Positions 34,016 to 43,700 of a stretch of DNA of 64,000 bases are shown here, in pieces. This DNA comes from DATLED01 sp963750255 (GTDB taxonomy: Bacteria > Actinomycetota > Acidimicrobiia > Acidimicrobiales > CADCTF01). How positions within the stretch are numbered: the stretch's first letter is position 1; every line of letters begins with the position of its first letter. The stretch spans positions 259,570 through 323,569 of the forward strand of contig CAVVPZ010000001.1 of the NCBI GenBank assembly GCA_963750255.1. The letters are read 5' to 3'. The notes under the pieces were generated by a model. The model did no database searches and was not told where the DNA came from. It saw only the letters and a program-made list of their open reading frames with translations. Both the position numbers and the translations under genes were made by a program.

Positions 34016-34846
34016 TCAGGACTCGTCGTTGGAGTCGATGAAGCGCACGACCGCCCGGCTGTATTCGGGCGGGATGGTGGCGGCGACGATGGCAGTGAGG
34101 TGCGACTTGCCCGGCAGCACGACGCTGGTGAAGTCGCGCAGTTCACGCCAGAGACGGTGGGTCTTGGCGTAGGGACGGTCGTATTCGCCGTTGATGGCGA
34201 GCACGGGGATGTCGACCTTGCGCAGATCGAGTTGCACCTCGGCCGGCGCCCCCTGCGCCGGTCCAGCCGCGGTCGCGGCGGCGGGCGGCGTGCGCGGCGC
34301 GGCGGGCTTGGCCGCGGCGGCTTCGGCCTGCTCGCGGGTCATGCCGTTGTTCATCGCCGCCGAGATTCGCAGGTTGCGACTGGCCTCGGCCTCTTCGGGG
34401 TCGGTTCCCTCCGGGTCGGCGGGCACGAGCGCGGCGAACTCGTCGTCGACCTCGCGCACGCCCGATCCCCCGAATCCGGCCGTGATGATCCGCTCGGGGA
34501 TCAATCCCAACAGCCGAGCGGTGATCATGCCGCCCATCGAGTAGCCGTGGACGTGGGCCCGCTCGATGCCGAGGTGGTTCATCAACTCGATCACGTCCTT
34601 GGCCCGACCGGGACCGCCCGGCGTGGGCTTGTCGCTCTTGCCGTGGTTGCGGCAGTCGAGCGCCACGACCCGGTGACGGTCTGACAGCGCGGCGGCGACA
34701 CCGTTGGCGTACCAGTTGCCCTCGGCGCTCCCGGTGTACCCGTGGATCAGCACGACCCACGACCCCTCGGTCCCCGAGGTGACGTAGTGGATCTTCACCT
34801 CGTCGCTGGTCGTGAAGTACCCGTGCTGACGATCATCATTCGGCAT
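34016..34846 (-). CDS. alpha/beta hydrolase
   Basis: A 276-residue hydrolase. The oxyanion strand is VVLIHGYTGSAEGNW, the nucleophile elbow GYSMGG puts Ser at residue 103, NGEYDRPYA holds the acid Asp and PGKSHLTAI the catalytic His. The lid region (about residues 170-200) is an Ala/Pro/Gly-rich insertion that looks disordered. Substrate unknown; esterase or lipase-like activity is plausible. It heads a three-gene cluster (hydrolase, PPOX protein, MBL-GAF), and a palindrome lies 12-30 bases before its start. Confidence 0.88.
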   Translation of the reverse strand: MPNDDRQHGYFTTSDEVKIHYVTSGTEGSWVVLIHGYTGSAEGNWYANGVAAALSDRHRVVALDCRNHGKSDKPTPGGPGRAKDVIELMNHLGIERAHVHGYSMGGMITARLLGLIPERIITAGFGGSGVREVDDEFAALVPADPEGTDPEEAEASRNLRISAAMNNGMTREQAEAAAAKPAAPRTPPAAATAAGPAQGAPAEVQLDLRKVDIPVLAINGEYDRPYAKTHRLWRELRDFTSVVLPGKSHLTAIVAATIPPEYSRAVVRFIDSNDES

Positions 34847-34857
34847 ACCCGCCAGGC

Positions 34858-34876
34858 TAGTTCGGTCACCGAACTA
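34858..34876. promoter_or_regulatory. palindromic operator before alpha/beta hydrolase
   Basis: TAGTTCGGTCACCGAACTA has perfect 9-base arms around one central base. Its build (AGTT..GTCAC..AACT) resembles the HxlR operator at 6710-6726. It covers the expected promoter and leader of the hydrolase gene. The regulator is not in this window as far as I can tell. Confidence 0.6.
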
Positions 34877-34889
34877 TCCGCCCCCCCCA

Positions 34890-34950
34890 CCCCGGCTTTC
34901 CGGCAGAAGATGTCGCCCTGCCGCACGTTCGTGCCGGAAAGCGGCGGGGG
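34890..34950. repeat. palindromic repeat upstream of mscL, copy 1
   Basis: About 60 bases beginning CCCCGGCTTTCCGGCAGAAG and ending GCCGGAAAGCGGCGGGG. The outer arms GCTTTCCGGC and GCCGGAAAGC are complementary. It is nearly identical, in the same orientation, to the element at 35425-35485 on the other side of mscL. Confidence 0.8.
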
Positions 34951-35013
34951 GCCGATGGATCTACTGTCGGCCGGCCGGGGTCGCCGGCGGATTCGTGCGA
35001 CGGGAGACTCGCC

Positions 35014-35418
35014 GTGATCAAGGACTTCAAGGCCTTCGTGCTGCGTGGCAACGTGGTCGACTTGGCCGTCGGTGTCGTCATCGGTGCCGCCTTCGGCAAG
35101 GTGGTCGACGCGCTGGTCAAGGACCTGCTGTCACCGCTCATCGCGCTCCCCGGCTCAGCGGATTTCTCGGCCCTGGAGTTCACCGTGCGGCACTCGACCT
35201 TTCACTACGGCTCGTTCATCAACGAATTGCTCTCGTTCCTGACCATCGCCGTCACGGTGTTCTTCTGCGTCGTGAAGCCGGTCAACCACTTGATGAAGAA
35301 GTCGGCCACGGAGATGGACGTGTTGTCGGTGACCAAGGTGTGCCCCGAGTGCCTGAGCTCGATCCCGTCGAAGGCCCGCCGGTGCGCCTTCTGCACCGCC
35401 GTCATCGTCGCCGCCTGA
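35014..35418 (+). CDS. mscL: large-conductance mechanosensitive channel MscL
   Basis: A 134-residue channel that opens under membrane tension to release solutes after osmotic downshock. MIKDFKAFVLRGNVVDLAVG and VVIGAAFGKVVDALVKDLLSP are the amphipathic N-terminal helix and TM1. INELLSFLTIAVTVFFCVVKPVN is TM2. The C-terminal tail differs from the usual acidic bundle: it has Cys at 110, 113, 124 and 127 (CPEC and CAFC), a zinc-ribbon-like pattern. Start GTG 35014. The gene is flanked on both sides by copies of the same palindromic repeat. Confidence 0.95.
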   Translation: MIKDFKAFVLRGNVVDLAVGVVIGAAFGKVVDALVKDLLSPLIALPGSADFSALEFTVRHSTFHYGSFINELLSFLTIAVTVFFCVVKPVNHLMKKSATEMDVLSVTKVCPECLSSIPSKARRCAFCTAVIVAA

Positions 35419-35424
35419 CGACGA

Positions 35425-35485
35425 CCCCGGCTTTCCGGCAGAAGATGTCGTTCTGCCGCACGTGCGCGCCGGAAAGCGGCGGGGG
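35425..35485. repeat. palindromic repeat downstream of mscL, copy 2
   Basis: Second copy of the element at 34890-34950, with only a few base changes. Here the inner stem GGCAGAA-N7-TTCTGCC is perfect, while copy 1 has a 5-base version (GGCAG/CTGCC) of the same stem, a sign of conservation of the fold. It ends 19 bases before the next gene. Confidence 0.8.
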
Positions 35486-35504
35486 GCGGGGCTACGTTGC
35501 AGCC

Positions 35505-36173
35505 ATGGCCCTGCGCGTGGTGGTTGCCGAGGACCACGTGCTCGTCCGCGAGGGGCTCATCCGGCTCATCGACGCCCAGGACGACATGACCGTGGTCGGC
35601 GTGGCCGAGGACATCGACGGGCTGATGTCGCTGTGCGACTCGGAACGTCCCGACGTGGTGGTGACCGACATCCGGATGCCGCCGACGGGTACCGACGAAG
35701 GCATCCGGGCCGCCTCGCAACTCCGGGATCTCCTGCCCGACGCCGGCGTCGTGGTGCTGAGCCAGTTCGCCAGCCCCGCCTACGCGCTGACGTTGTTCGA
35801 GCGAGGCTCCGAGCGGCGGGCCTATCTGCTCAAGGAACGCCTGGCCGACGCCGGCGAGCTGGCCCGGGCCATTCGCGAGGTCGCCTCGGGCGGGTCGGTC
35901 GTCGACGCCAAGGTGGTCGATGAACTCGTGACCCGTCGCGCGTCCAACGGCGCCGCCGACCTCGACCGGCTCACGCCCCGCGAGGGCGAGGTGCTGGCCT
36001 CGATGGCCCAGGGCCGCAGCAACGCCGCCATCGCCGCCGAGCTCGTGCTCTCCGAGCGGGCGGTCGAGAAGCACAGCAACTCGATCTTCTCCAAGCTCGG
36101 CCTCACCGAGGAGCCCGACGTCAACCGGCGGGTCAAGGCGGTGCTGTTGTTCCTCGCCCAGCGGGGGGGCTAG
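35505..36173 (+). CDS. NarL/LuxR-family response regulator
   Basis: A 222-residue transcription regulator. The receiver domain has VVAEDHVLVREGL, phospho-acceptor Asp55 in VVVTDIRMPP and Lys110 in YLLKERL. The C-terminal helix-turn-helix (about residues 153-200) has LTPREGEVLASMAQGRSNAAIA and SERAVEKHSNSIFSKLGL. Its receiver is clearly related to the receiver of the cyclase at 49464-50770 (same VVVTDIRMPP and VVxLSQ blocks). No kinase adjoins it; the NarX-type kinase at 54461 is the only kinase of the matching class here. Start ATG 35505. Confidence 0.93.
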   Translation: MALRVVVAEDHVLVREGLIRLIDAQDDMTVVGVAEDIDGLMSLCDSERPDVVVTDIRMPPTGTDEGIRAASQLRDLLPDAGVVVLSQFASPAYALTLFERGSERRAYLLKERLADAGELARAIREVASGGSVVDAKVVDELVTRRASNGAADLDRLTPREGEVLASMAQGRSNAAIAAELVLSERAVEKHSNSIFSKLGLTEEPDVNRRVKAVLLFLAQRGG

Positions 36174-36238
36174 CACCCCCCTCGGCCCACCGGCGAGCAC
36201 CCTGGGCAGCGGGCCCGAACGAGGGTCACGATGAAGCC

Positions 36239-36633
36239 ATGCCCGAAGTCGCTGTGTTACTGGTCGACGACCAGGCGCCCTTCCGCGACGCAGCGCGGGC
36301 CGTGTTGGACCGGGTCACGGGCTTCGAGCTGTCGCCGAGGCCGAATCGGGCGAGGAGGCGACGGCCCTCGTCCCGCAGGTGCGCCCCGACCTCGTGCTGA
36401 TGGACATCAACATGGGCGGCATCAGCGGCATCGAAGCGGCCCGCCTGATCACCGACGCCAATCCCGAGGTGATGGTCATCCTCGTGTCGACCTACCCGGT
36501 CGACGACCTGCCCGACGGGGTCCGCACATCCGGGGCGGCCGCCTACGTCCACAAGGAAGACCTCAGCGGTCGGGTCCTCCGCCGGCTGTGGGAACAAGGC
36601 GGCGACCCCGGCTTCCAGCGCTCGCCGGGCTGA
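36239..36633 (+). CDS. single-domain response regulator receiver, frameshifted
   Basis: About 131 residues forming one receiver domain. It begins MPEVAVLLVDDQAPFRDAA, continues after an indel near 36330 as SGEEATALVPQVRPDLVLMDINMGGISGIEAARLI, with the phospho-acceptor Asp in LMDINM, then VSTY and VHKEDLS with the conserved Lys. There is no output domain, so it may pass phosphate on or bind a partner protein. It follows the NarL-type regulator by 65 bases and could share its transcript. Confidence 0.8.
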
Positions 36634-36726
36634 GCGCGGTGTAGCGTCCGATGCGACGCTCTGGCGGTCGTGGGGAGGCGTGGGGTGGCGGGAAACGGAC
36701 GCGGGAGAGCGGGGACTGGAGGCCGT

Positions 36727-37377
36727 GTGGGACCGGTGCCGAAGACGGTGGCGATCGCGATCGCGTCTCTGCTGCTCGTCGGTTCTGCGGGAGGGTTGCT
36801 GCTCACGCTCGACGGGGGTCGCGACCAGCCGGCGACAGGCCCGACGACGACGACCCGGCCGTTGTCGGCGACGGCGAAGGAACTCCTCACGCTTCTCGAA
36901 CGGCGTGACGACGAGACGTACCACGGGAAATACGAGGGCAAGTCTCCCGAGGCCACCGTGACCCTTGAAACCTGGCAGGACCCGCCGCGAGTCCGTCAAG
37001 ACAGCGTCGTGGCGCTCAAGTCGCAGACGGCCGAGACCCGGGTCCTGCTCCTGCCATCGGGCACCGTCCGGTGTACGCAGCTGCCCTCCGTTCCATGGAC
37101 TTGCCGCCGCGACACGTCGACGGCAAGCCTCGACCCGCTTGCCGGTGTCCGAGCCAGGATCAGCGAAGGCGAGGTCACCGCTCGATTCACCTCGATCGCC
37201 GGCCGCGAAGTGCGGTGCTTCCGCTTCAGCGCCGACGGGGCGAGCACCGAACTCTGCCTGGACCCCAAACGCGGCATCCCCGTCACCGTCACCGGCGGCG
37301 GGTCGCGGCTCACCTTGGTCTCGCTCTCCGACGAGGTCCCTGACGTCTTCGACCCGCCGGCGAATGTGGCGGCCTAG
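36727..37377 (+). CDS. exported protein of unknown function
   Basis: A 216-residue protein with a signal helix (VAIAIASLLLVGSAGGLLLTL) and a Thr/Pro-rich stretch, then a mainly beta domain. Four Cys are present (VRCTQL, WTCRRD, VRCFRF, ELCLDP), enough for two disulfides. The strand pattern (ETYHGKYEG, EATVTLETWQDPPRVRQD) recalls outer-surface lipid-carrier folds such as LppX/LolA, but this is only a resemblance. GTG 36727 follows GGAGG by four bases; an earlier in-frame start at 36670 is possible. The stop overlaps the next gene by 14 bases. Confidence 0.6.
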   Translation: MGPVPKTVAIAIASLLLVGSAGGLLLTLDGGRDQPATGPTTTTRPLSATAKELLTLLERRDDETYHGKYEGKSPEATVTLETWQDPPRVRQDSVVALKSQTAETRVLLLPSGTVRCTQLPSVPWTCRRDTSTASLDPLAGVRARISEGEVTARFTSIAGREVRCFRFSADGASTELCLDPKRGIPVTVTGGGSRLTLVSLSDEVPDVFDPPANVAA

Positions 37378-37768
37378 AAGAAGCGCAGTGCTGGCTGCAT
37401 CGGCCGCTGCGCTGCTCGCCGGTGGGATCACCACGACGGTGGCCCTGGGGGACAGGTCGGACTCGGGGGCCCGGGCACGGGAACGGGCCGATCTTCTCGA
37501 TGCCTTCGAAGCGAAGCCCGGTCCGCTGGTGGCCACCGACTTCCGCTTCCGCCCTGCTCGGGTGCTGGTTCTGCCCGGGGAGCGTCTCGAGTTCCGCAAC
37601 GACGGGGAAACGGCCCACACGTTCAGCGCCGTCGACGGCCTCTTCTCGACGGGCGTCGTCCGGGCGGGGGCGACCGCATCAGAGACCTTCGACGGACCCC
37701 GCGAGATCGCCGTCCGCTGCGAGATCCATCCGACGATGCAGGCGGTGATCGTCGTCCCCGAAGGGTGA
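37364..37768 (+). CDS. small exported cupredoxin-like protein
   Basis: A 134-residue protein with a signal helix (SAVLAASAAALLAGGITTTV) and a plastocyanin-like domain. Possible copper ligands are His in TAHTFSAVDG and Cys, His and Met in VRCEIHPTMQAVIVV. This C-x-x-H-P-x-M ending is shared with the second domain of the lipoprotein at 53214-54464. It may carry electrons or copper outside the membrane. ATG 37364 lies inside the end of the previous gene. The giant gene ends 25 bases further on the other strand. Confidence 0.72.
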   Translation: MWRPRRSAVLAASAAALLAGGITTTVALGDRSDSGARARERADLLDAFEAKPGPLVATDFRFRPARVLVLPGERLEFRNDGETAHTFSAVDGLFSTGVVRAGATASETFDGPREIAVRCEIHPTMQAVIVVPEG

Positions 37769-37792
37769 CGATCACCGCCCTCGCGTCGCCGG

Positions 37793-40700
37793 CTACTTCT
37801 GGCGGGGACCTCCGGGTGCGCAGCTGATCTCCTGGAAGTGGCCCGGCGTCGTCGGGAACGCCTTGCCGCTGTTGCCCTTGTCGCCCGGGTAGACCAGGGC
37901 GAGTTCGCGGTACGCCGACGTGCCCGCCTGCGTCACCTCCGCCTGCGTGTCGCCGGCGCCCGAGCCGTACGCCATCGTGTGCAGGAACTCCTGCATCTTC
38001 GGGCTGTGGCTGCGGATGTCGTCGTCGTCGCCGTAGGAGGCGTTGCAGTGGGTGTACAGGTTGAACGCCCCGTTCCAGTCGATGAGCCGGTCGCCGTCGT
38101 CCGGTCCGTTCTTGCCGAGGTCGCCCTCCATGACGTCACGGTCGAAGCCGCCGTAGATCCAGTCCTTGCCTTGGTGGTACTGGTCGTTGGTCGGATCAGC
38201 ATCGTGGGTGTCGGTCATCTCGAACCAGATCTGCGGATCGCCGGCGAAGCCGTTGCTCGGGTCGGCGGTCCGAGGCAGGTAGTCGAGGATGTCGGCGGCG
38301 AGGACCTCGTCGGATTGCAGGCCGCCGTGGCCACCGAAGAGGTAGTCGACGTAGCGGTCCTGGAACGGATCGGTGTACCCGGCGAAGCCGTCGCGGTCCC
38401 GGGCGGTCGGGTCGGCCGGATCGGCCGGGTCGGTGGTGGGATCAGCACCCTTGCCGCCCCACATCACGTCGGCCCCGTCGTCGCCGAAGAGCCAGTCGCC
38501 CTGGGAGTCGCCGTTCATGATGTCGTCGCCGAAGGCGCCGTGCATGGAGTCGTGACCGGGGCCACCACGCATGCGGTCGGCGCCGCCGGTGTCGATACCC
38601 ATCATCGGGTACGGCGCACCGTCACCATCGTTGGTGAGGCTCACTCGACGGTCGAGCTGGCCGGCGACGAGTCCGACGTAGGACATGAACGCCGGGCCCT
38701 TGGTGTCGATCGACACCTTCTTCGAGTTGTCCGCCAGCTTGGTGTCGATGATGCGGCCGCGGTCGCCGACCATGGCGTCCTCGCCATAGCCACCGAACAT
38801 CACGTCGTCACCGAGTTCGCCGAGCATGTCGTCGTTCCCGTTGTTGCCGTGCATGGTGTCGTTGCCGTCCTGGCCCCACTGGTAGTCGTCACCGTCGTTG
38901 CCTTCGATGTAGTCACCACCAGCGGTGCCCGCCGGCCCGCCGACGTCGAAGCGTTCGACGGTGCGGACGATGGTCGTCGGGTTGTAGTTGACGTACCGTT
39001 TCCACTGGCCAGCGCCGTCGACGGGTCGCAGGATGCGGGCATTGTCGCCTGCCTCGAAGTCGGCGGCGGGTCCTCCGTAGATGGAGTCGACGCCGTCGAG
39101 ACGGTTGCCGGCCACACTGCCGCCAATCAGGTCGTCCTGGTCGCCGTCGCCATAAATGGTGTCGTTGGCGTGGTTGCCTTCGATGTAGTCGTCGCCGGCG
39201 TTGCCGTGGAGCAGGTCGTTGCCGCCCTGGCCGAAGATGGTGTCGTCGTTGTCGTTGCCATAGGCGGTGTCGTCGCCGTGCACCCTCGAGTCGGCCGGCG
39301 CGCCGACCGTCTCGATGTCGAGCAGCAGGAACGAACGCTCGATCACACCGTTGGCGGGGAGCGGCTTCCAGTCGCCCTCGGGCAGCGGGGTCAGAGGCCG
39401 GTCGACGATGGCGTTGTCGCCGAAGATCCAGTCACCGCCGTCGCCGTCCGTGGCCCCCTCCGACTCGTCGTACTCGCCCCGGAGTTGGTCGTGGCCGTCG
39501 AAGCGACCGCTGACCCCCTGAGCCGGGTCGAGGCGAAGGAGACCGGTGCCGCCGAGCAAGTCGTCTTGGCCGCGGCCGCCCCGGATGGTGTCCGAGCCGG
39601 CATTGCCCTCGACGTAGTCCTGCCCGTCGCCCGCCGGCGGAGCGGCAGCGTCACCGAGCATCTGGTCGTCGCCGCCCTGGCCGTGCATGACGTCGTCGTC
39701 GGCGTTGCCCTCCATGTTGTCGGCACCGCTGACGCCGGCCGACCGGCGGCACGGCTGAGCGAGTCGATGTCCCGCAGGATGACCCGGTGGTGCTGGACGC
39801 CACCGTTGAAGGTGTTGGCCAGCCAGGCGCCGCCCGGGCTCGGACAGCACCCGCTCGATGATGGCGTTGTCGCCGGCCAGATGGTCGAAGCCGGGTCCAC
39901 CGGCGATGATCGTCTCGCCGACGTCGAGCCGCCCGTCGGTGCCTTCGGCCGGATCGTCGTTGATCCGGCCGGTACCGCCGATGAGGTCGTCGTTGCCGAG
40001 ACCGCCGAGGATCGAGTCGTTGGCCTCGTTGCCCTCCATGTAGTCGTCGCCACCGCCGCCGGCCATGTCGTCGGCGTCGCCCTGGCCGTACATGACGTCG
40101 TCGTTCGCTTCGCCGCGCATGACGTCGCCGCCATTGGTGGCGGGGTCGACGGCGTTGGCCGTCGTGGCGACGTCGTAGAGGTACAGCGAGCGCTTGACCG
40201 AGGCGTTGAACGTGTTGAGGTGCCACGCCTGTCCCGGCGCGCCGCGGAGCACCGTGGCGTTGTCGCCCATGATCACGTCGTAGTCGTCGCCGGCGCGATG
40301 CCACCAGCGCCGTCGCCGCCGAAGAGGTGGTCGACGTCGTCGAGGCGACCGTTCGATCGCCGTCGCCGGGTCGTCACTGGTGGTGCGCCCGGTGCCGCCG
40401 ATGATGTCGTCCTGGCCACCCATGCCGTGGATGGTGTCGACGCCGGCGTTGCCCTCGAGGTAGTCGTCTGAAGCACCGCCGTCGAGGTCGTCGTTGCCGC
40501 CCTGGCCGTACAGGATGTCGTAGCCGCCCTCGCCGAACAGGTCGTCGTCGTCGGACGTACCGGCTGCGGCCGGCGAGCCGACCATGCCGACGTCGTAGAG
40601 CTGGACCTGACGGCGCACCACGCCGACGATCGAGCGTGCCGGATCGAGGTCGTCACCGGCGAGTTGGGCCGCACCTGCGACCGGGCGACGGATGCTGCAG

Positions 40701-43700
40701 TTGTCACCGCAGCCCACGTCGTGACCGGCTCCGACCGCGGATCTCGTCGACGCCGGCGTCGGGATGGTTGCCGCCCGCCGCCGGATCGTGGTCCTCATCG
40801 ACCTCGGCCGAGGTGCCACCGATGAGGTCGTCCTGGCCGGCATCGACCGAACAGGTCGTCGTCACCGTTGTTGCCCTCGAGGTGGTCGTCCTCGCTGTTC
40901 GCCGTGGAGCACGTCGTGCTCGGCGCCCCCGTACAGCGCGTCGTAGGACTCGTTGCCGTTGAGCACGTCGGTGCCGCTGAACGTGCCCGGACACGTCGTC
41001 GAGATCGAAGAGCGTGACCTGACGCTTCGGGGTGCCGTCGGCGTTGAGGCCGCCGGGGCGGGTGATCGGACGCGTTGTCGCCGGCGATCACGTCGCCGCC
41101 CAATCCACCGTTGATGGTGTCGTTGCCGTCGGGCTGGTGACCCTGCTGGCCGACACCGGCGGCGGCGTCGGACGGCTCGGTGGTGCCACCGATGAGGTCG
41201 TCGTGACCGTCGTCGCCGTTGATGGTGTCGTCGTCGTCGCCACCCTCGGCGTGGTCGTCGCCGGTGCCGCCACCGATGTCGTCGTTGCCGTTCTCGCCGA
41301 ACAGCACGTCGTCACCGGCTTCGCCGCACATCAGGTCCTGTTCGCCGTTGGTGGCCTCGGCGAGCAGCGTCGTGACACCGGCGCCGGTGATGACGGCGTT
41401 GTCGCCGGCCATCACGTCGTTGCCGGTACCACCGAACATGCGGTCCTGGAAGGCCGGAGCCCCGCTGGTGCCGGCATCGACGCCGTCGGCGACTGGATAG
41501 CCACCGACCATACGGTCGTTGCCCGCATCGCCGAACATGGTGTCGGCGTCGTTGCCGCCGAGGAGGTAGTCGTTGCCGACGCCTCCGTAGATGGTGTCGG
41601 CGCCGTCGTCGCCGTCGTCAGACGACTCGTCGGAGTCACCGTACACGTCGTCGTCGCCGCCGTCGCCGTAGAGCGTGTCGGCGCCGCCCTGGCCGTAGAT
41701 GTGGTCGCGGTCGCCGTCACCGTTGATGACGTCGTTGTCGCCGGGGCCGCCGCCGCCGATGACGGCATCGTGGGCGTCGCGGACGCCCGACCTGGTGACC
41801 GAACCGACGTCGCCGAGGATGAAGTCCTGGCCGGATCCGCCGGATATCACGTCGAGGCCGGCGCCTCCGATCAGGTCGTCGTCGCCGTTGCGGCCGCGGA
41901 TGACGTCGTTGCCCGAACCTCCCTGGACGATGTCGTCGCCGCTGGAGGCGCCGTTGGACGCCTCGTCACCGTCGATGACGTCGTTGCCGTCATCGCCGGA
42001 GATGGTGTCGCCGCCCGCCTGACCGTGGATCTGGTCGGCGTCGGCCCCACCGGTGATGGTGTCGCCACCGCCGATGGTCGGGTCGATCGGCACGACGTCG
42101 CGTGGGCCGGAGCCCTGGAGCGCGTTGTCGCCGAAGATGAGGTCACAGCCGCCGCCGCCGGCCAGCGAGGTGTCGCCGACGTCGGGGGTGCCGGCCAGCA
42201 CCGAGCCACCGATGATGACGTCGTCGCCGCCGCCGCCGCTGATCGAGTCGGAGCCTGGACCACCGACGAGCACGTCGTCGATGGCGCTGGCCGAGCACAC
42301 CGGTCCGTCGTCACCGCTGGCGTCGATGGTGTCGTCGCCGTTGCCGCCGTCGACGCGATCGGCGCCGGCGCCGGCGTGGACGACGTCATTGCCGTCACCG
42401 GCGTCGATTGTGTCGTTGCCGGTGCCCGTGCCGTCCTCGTTGTCACCCCAGATCGTGTCGATGCCGTCGGCGGGTTGGCCGGGGATGGTAGCGCCCGCCG
42501 TCGATGTTGTCGCTGCCGTCGCCACCGACGATCTTGTCGGCGCCGGTACCGGCGGAGATGCGGTCGTCGCCGCCACCGCCGTAGAGGAAGTCGTTGCCGG
42601 TCCCGGAGTCGATCACGTCGTTCCCCGGTACCGGTGCCGTCCTCGTTGTCGCCGTAGATGGTGTTGATGCCGTCGCGGCCGGTCAGCTTGTCGTTGCCGG
42701 GTCCGCCGATGAGCTTGTCGTCGGAGATCGACCCCGACAGCTCGTCGTTGCCGTCGCCGCCAGCCAGTTCGGCCGGGATGTCGAAGAGGATCTTGGCGTT
42801 GCCGTCACCCTTGCCGTCGACCAGGGCGATCTTGTCGATCTGCTGGTCGAGGTCGGTACCGTCGGGGTCGGAGGCGTCGCCGATGATCTTGCCGGTGATG
42901 CCGCTGTACTCCTGGGTCACGCCGAGCGAGGTGATGCTGACCGCGCCGGGGCCGGTCTGGGTGATGATGAACGTCTCGGCCGTCTCGTTGAAACCGACCG
43001 AGTTGTCGGGCGTGCCGTCGCCGCCGCCGCCGCCTGCGTCCTCGGGGTCGCGCATGAAGCGCCGTGTCCCGACATGGAGGATCAGGTCGCCGCCGTCGGG
43101 GTGGGCGAGCACGGGGGCGGGAAGCGGCTTGCATTCGACCTTGAACTCGAAGAGGATGATCTCGGCGAGCGTCTTGGTCCACCGTTGCGACCAGAAGAAC
43201 AGGTCGACCTCGGCGAACACGCTGATGCGGACGCCGAACTGGCCGTTCAGGTTGAAGATGCACAGCACGTTGCCGGTGGTGCGGATGATGTCGGCGGCCT
43301 CAGCGAACTTCGAGCTTGCCGTCGCCGTTCGGGTCTTGGAGGTCGATGCCGATGGTGAGGAAGACGACGCCCTGCGCGCCGGCCGAGAAGATGAGCACCG
43401 TCACCTGGGCGTTGGCGAACAGCTCGCCCTTGAGCTCGAGCTCGTTGAGTCGGGGCCGCCCTCGAGCGGGATGCCGGTCGATCGAGGAAGAGGCCCGCGA
43501 AGCAGACCGGACGGGCCCTCCTTGTTGAAGAGCGACGTTGCGGAAACCCTCGGTGTCGTAGCCGATGCCGAACGTGCCGGTGACGCTGAGACCGAACCTC
43601 CGATCTCGAGGAACACCGGCGGGACGGCCCAGATCGGACCGAACTTCTGGCTGTACGAGAAGCTCGATGCTGCAGCGGCGGCGGCTCCCACAGGACGAGG

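Noticed and set aside
34890..35485. Integron cassette with attC sites around mscL
   Set aside because: The repeats are palindromic but I see no core sites of the GTTRRRY type and no integron integrase in the window. Kept only as a repeat observation.
37838..40471. An 877-codon Val/Ala-rich frame on the + strand across the RTX region
   Set aside because: It is the antisense of GAC/GAT-rich RTX codons; the minus strand has clear calcium-binding motifs in phase.
38400..42700. Possible CRISPR-like or tandem DNA repeats
   Set aside because: The repeats vary at third codon positions and keep the protein phase; there are no constant spacers.
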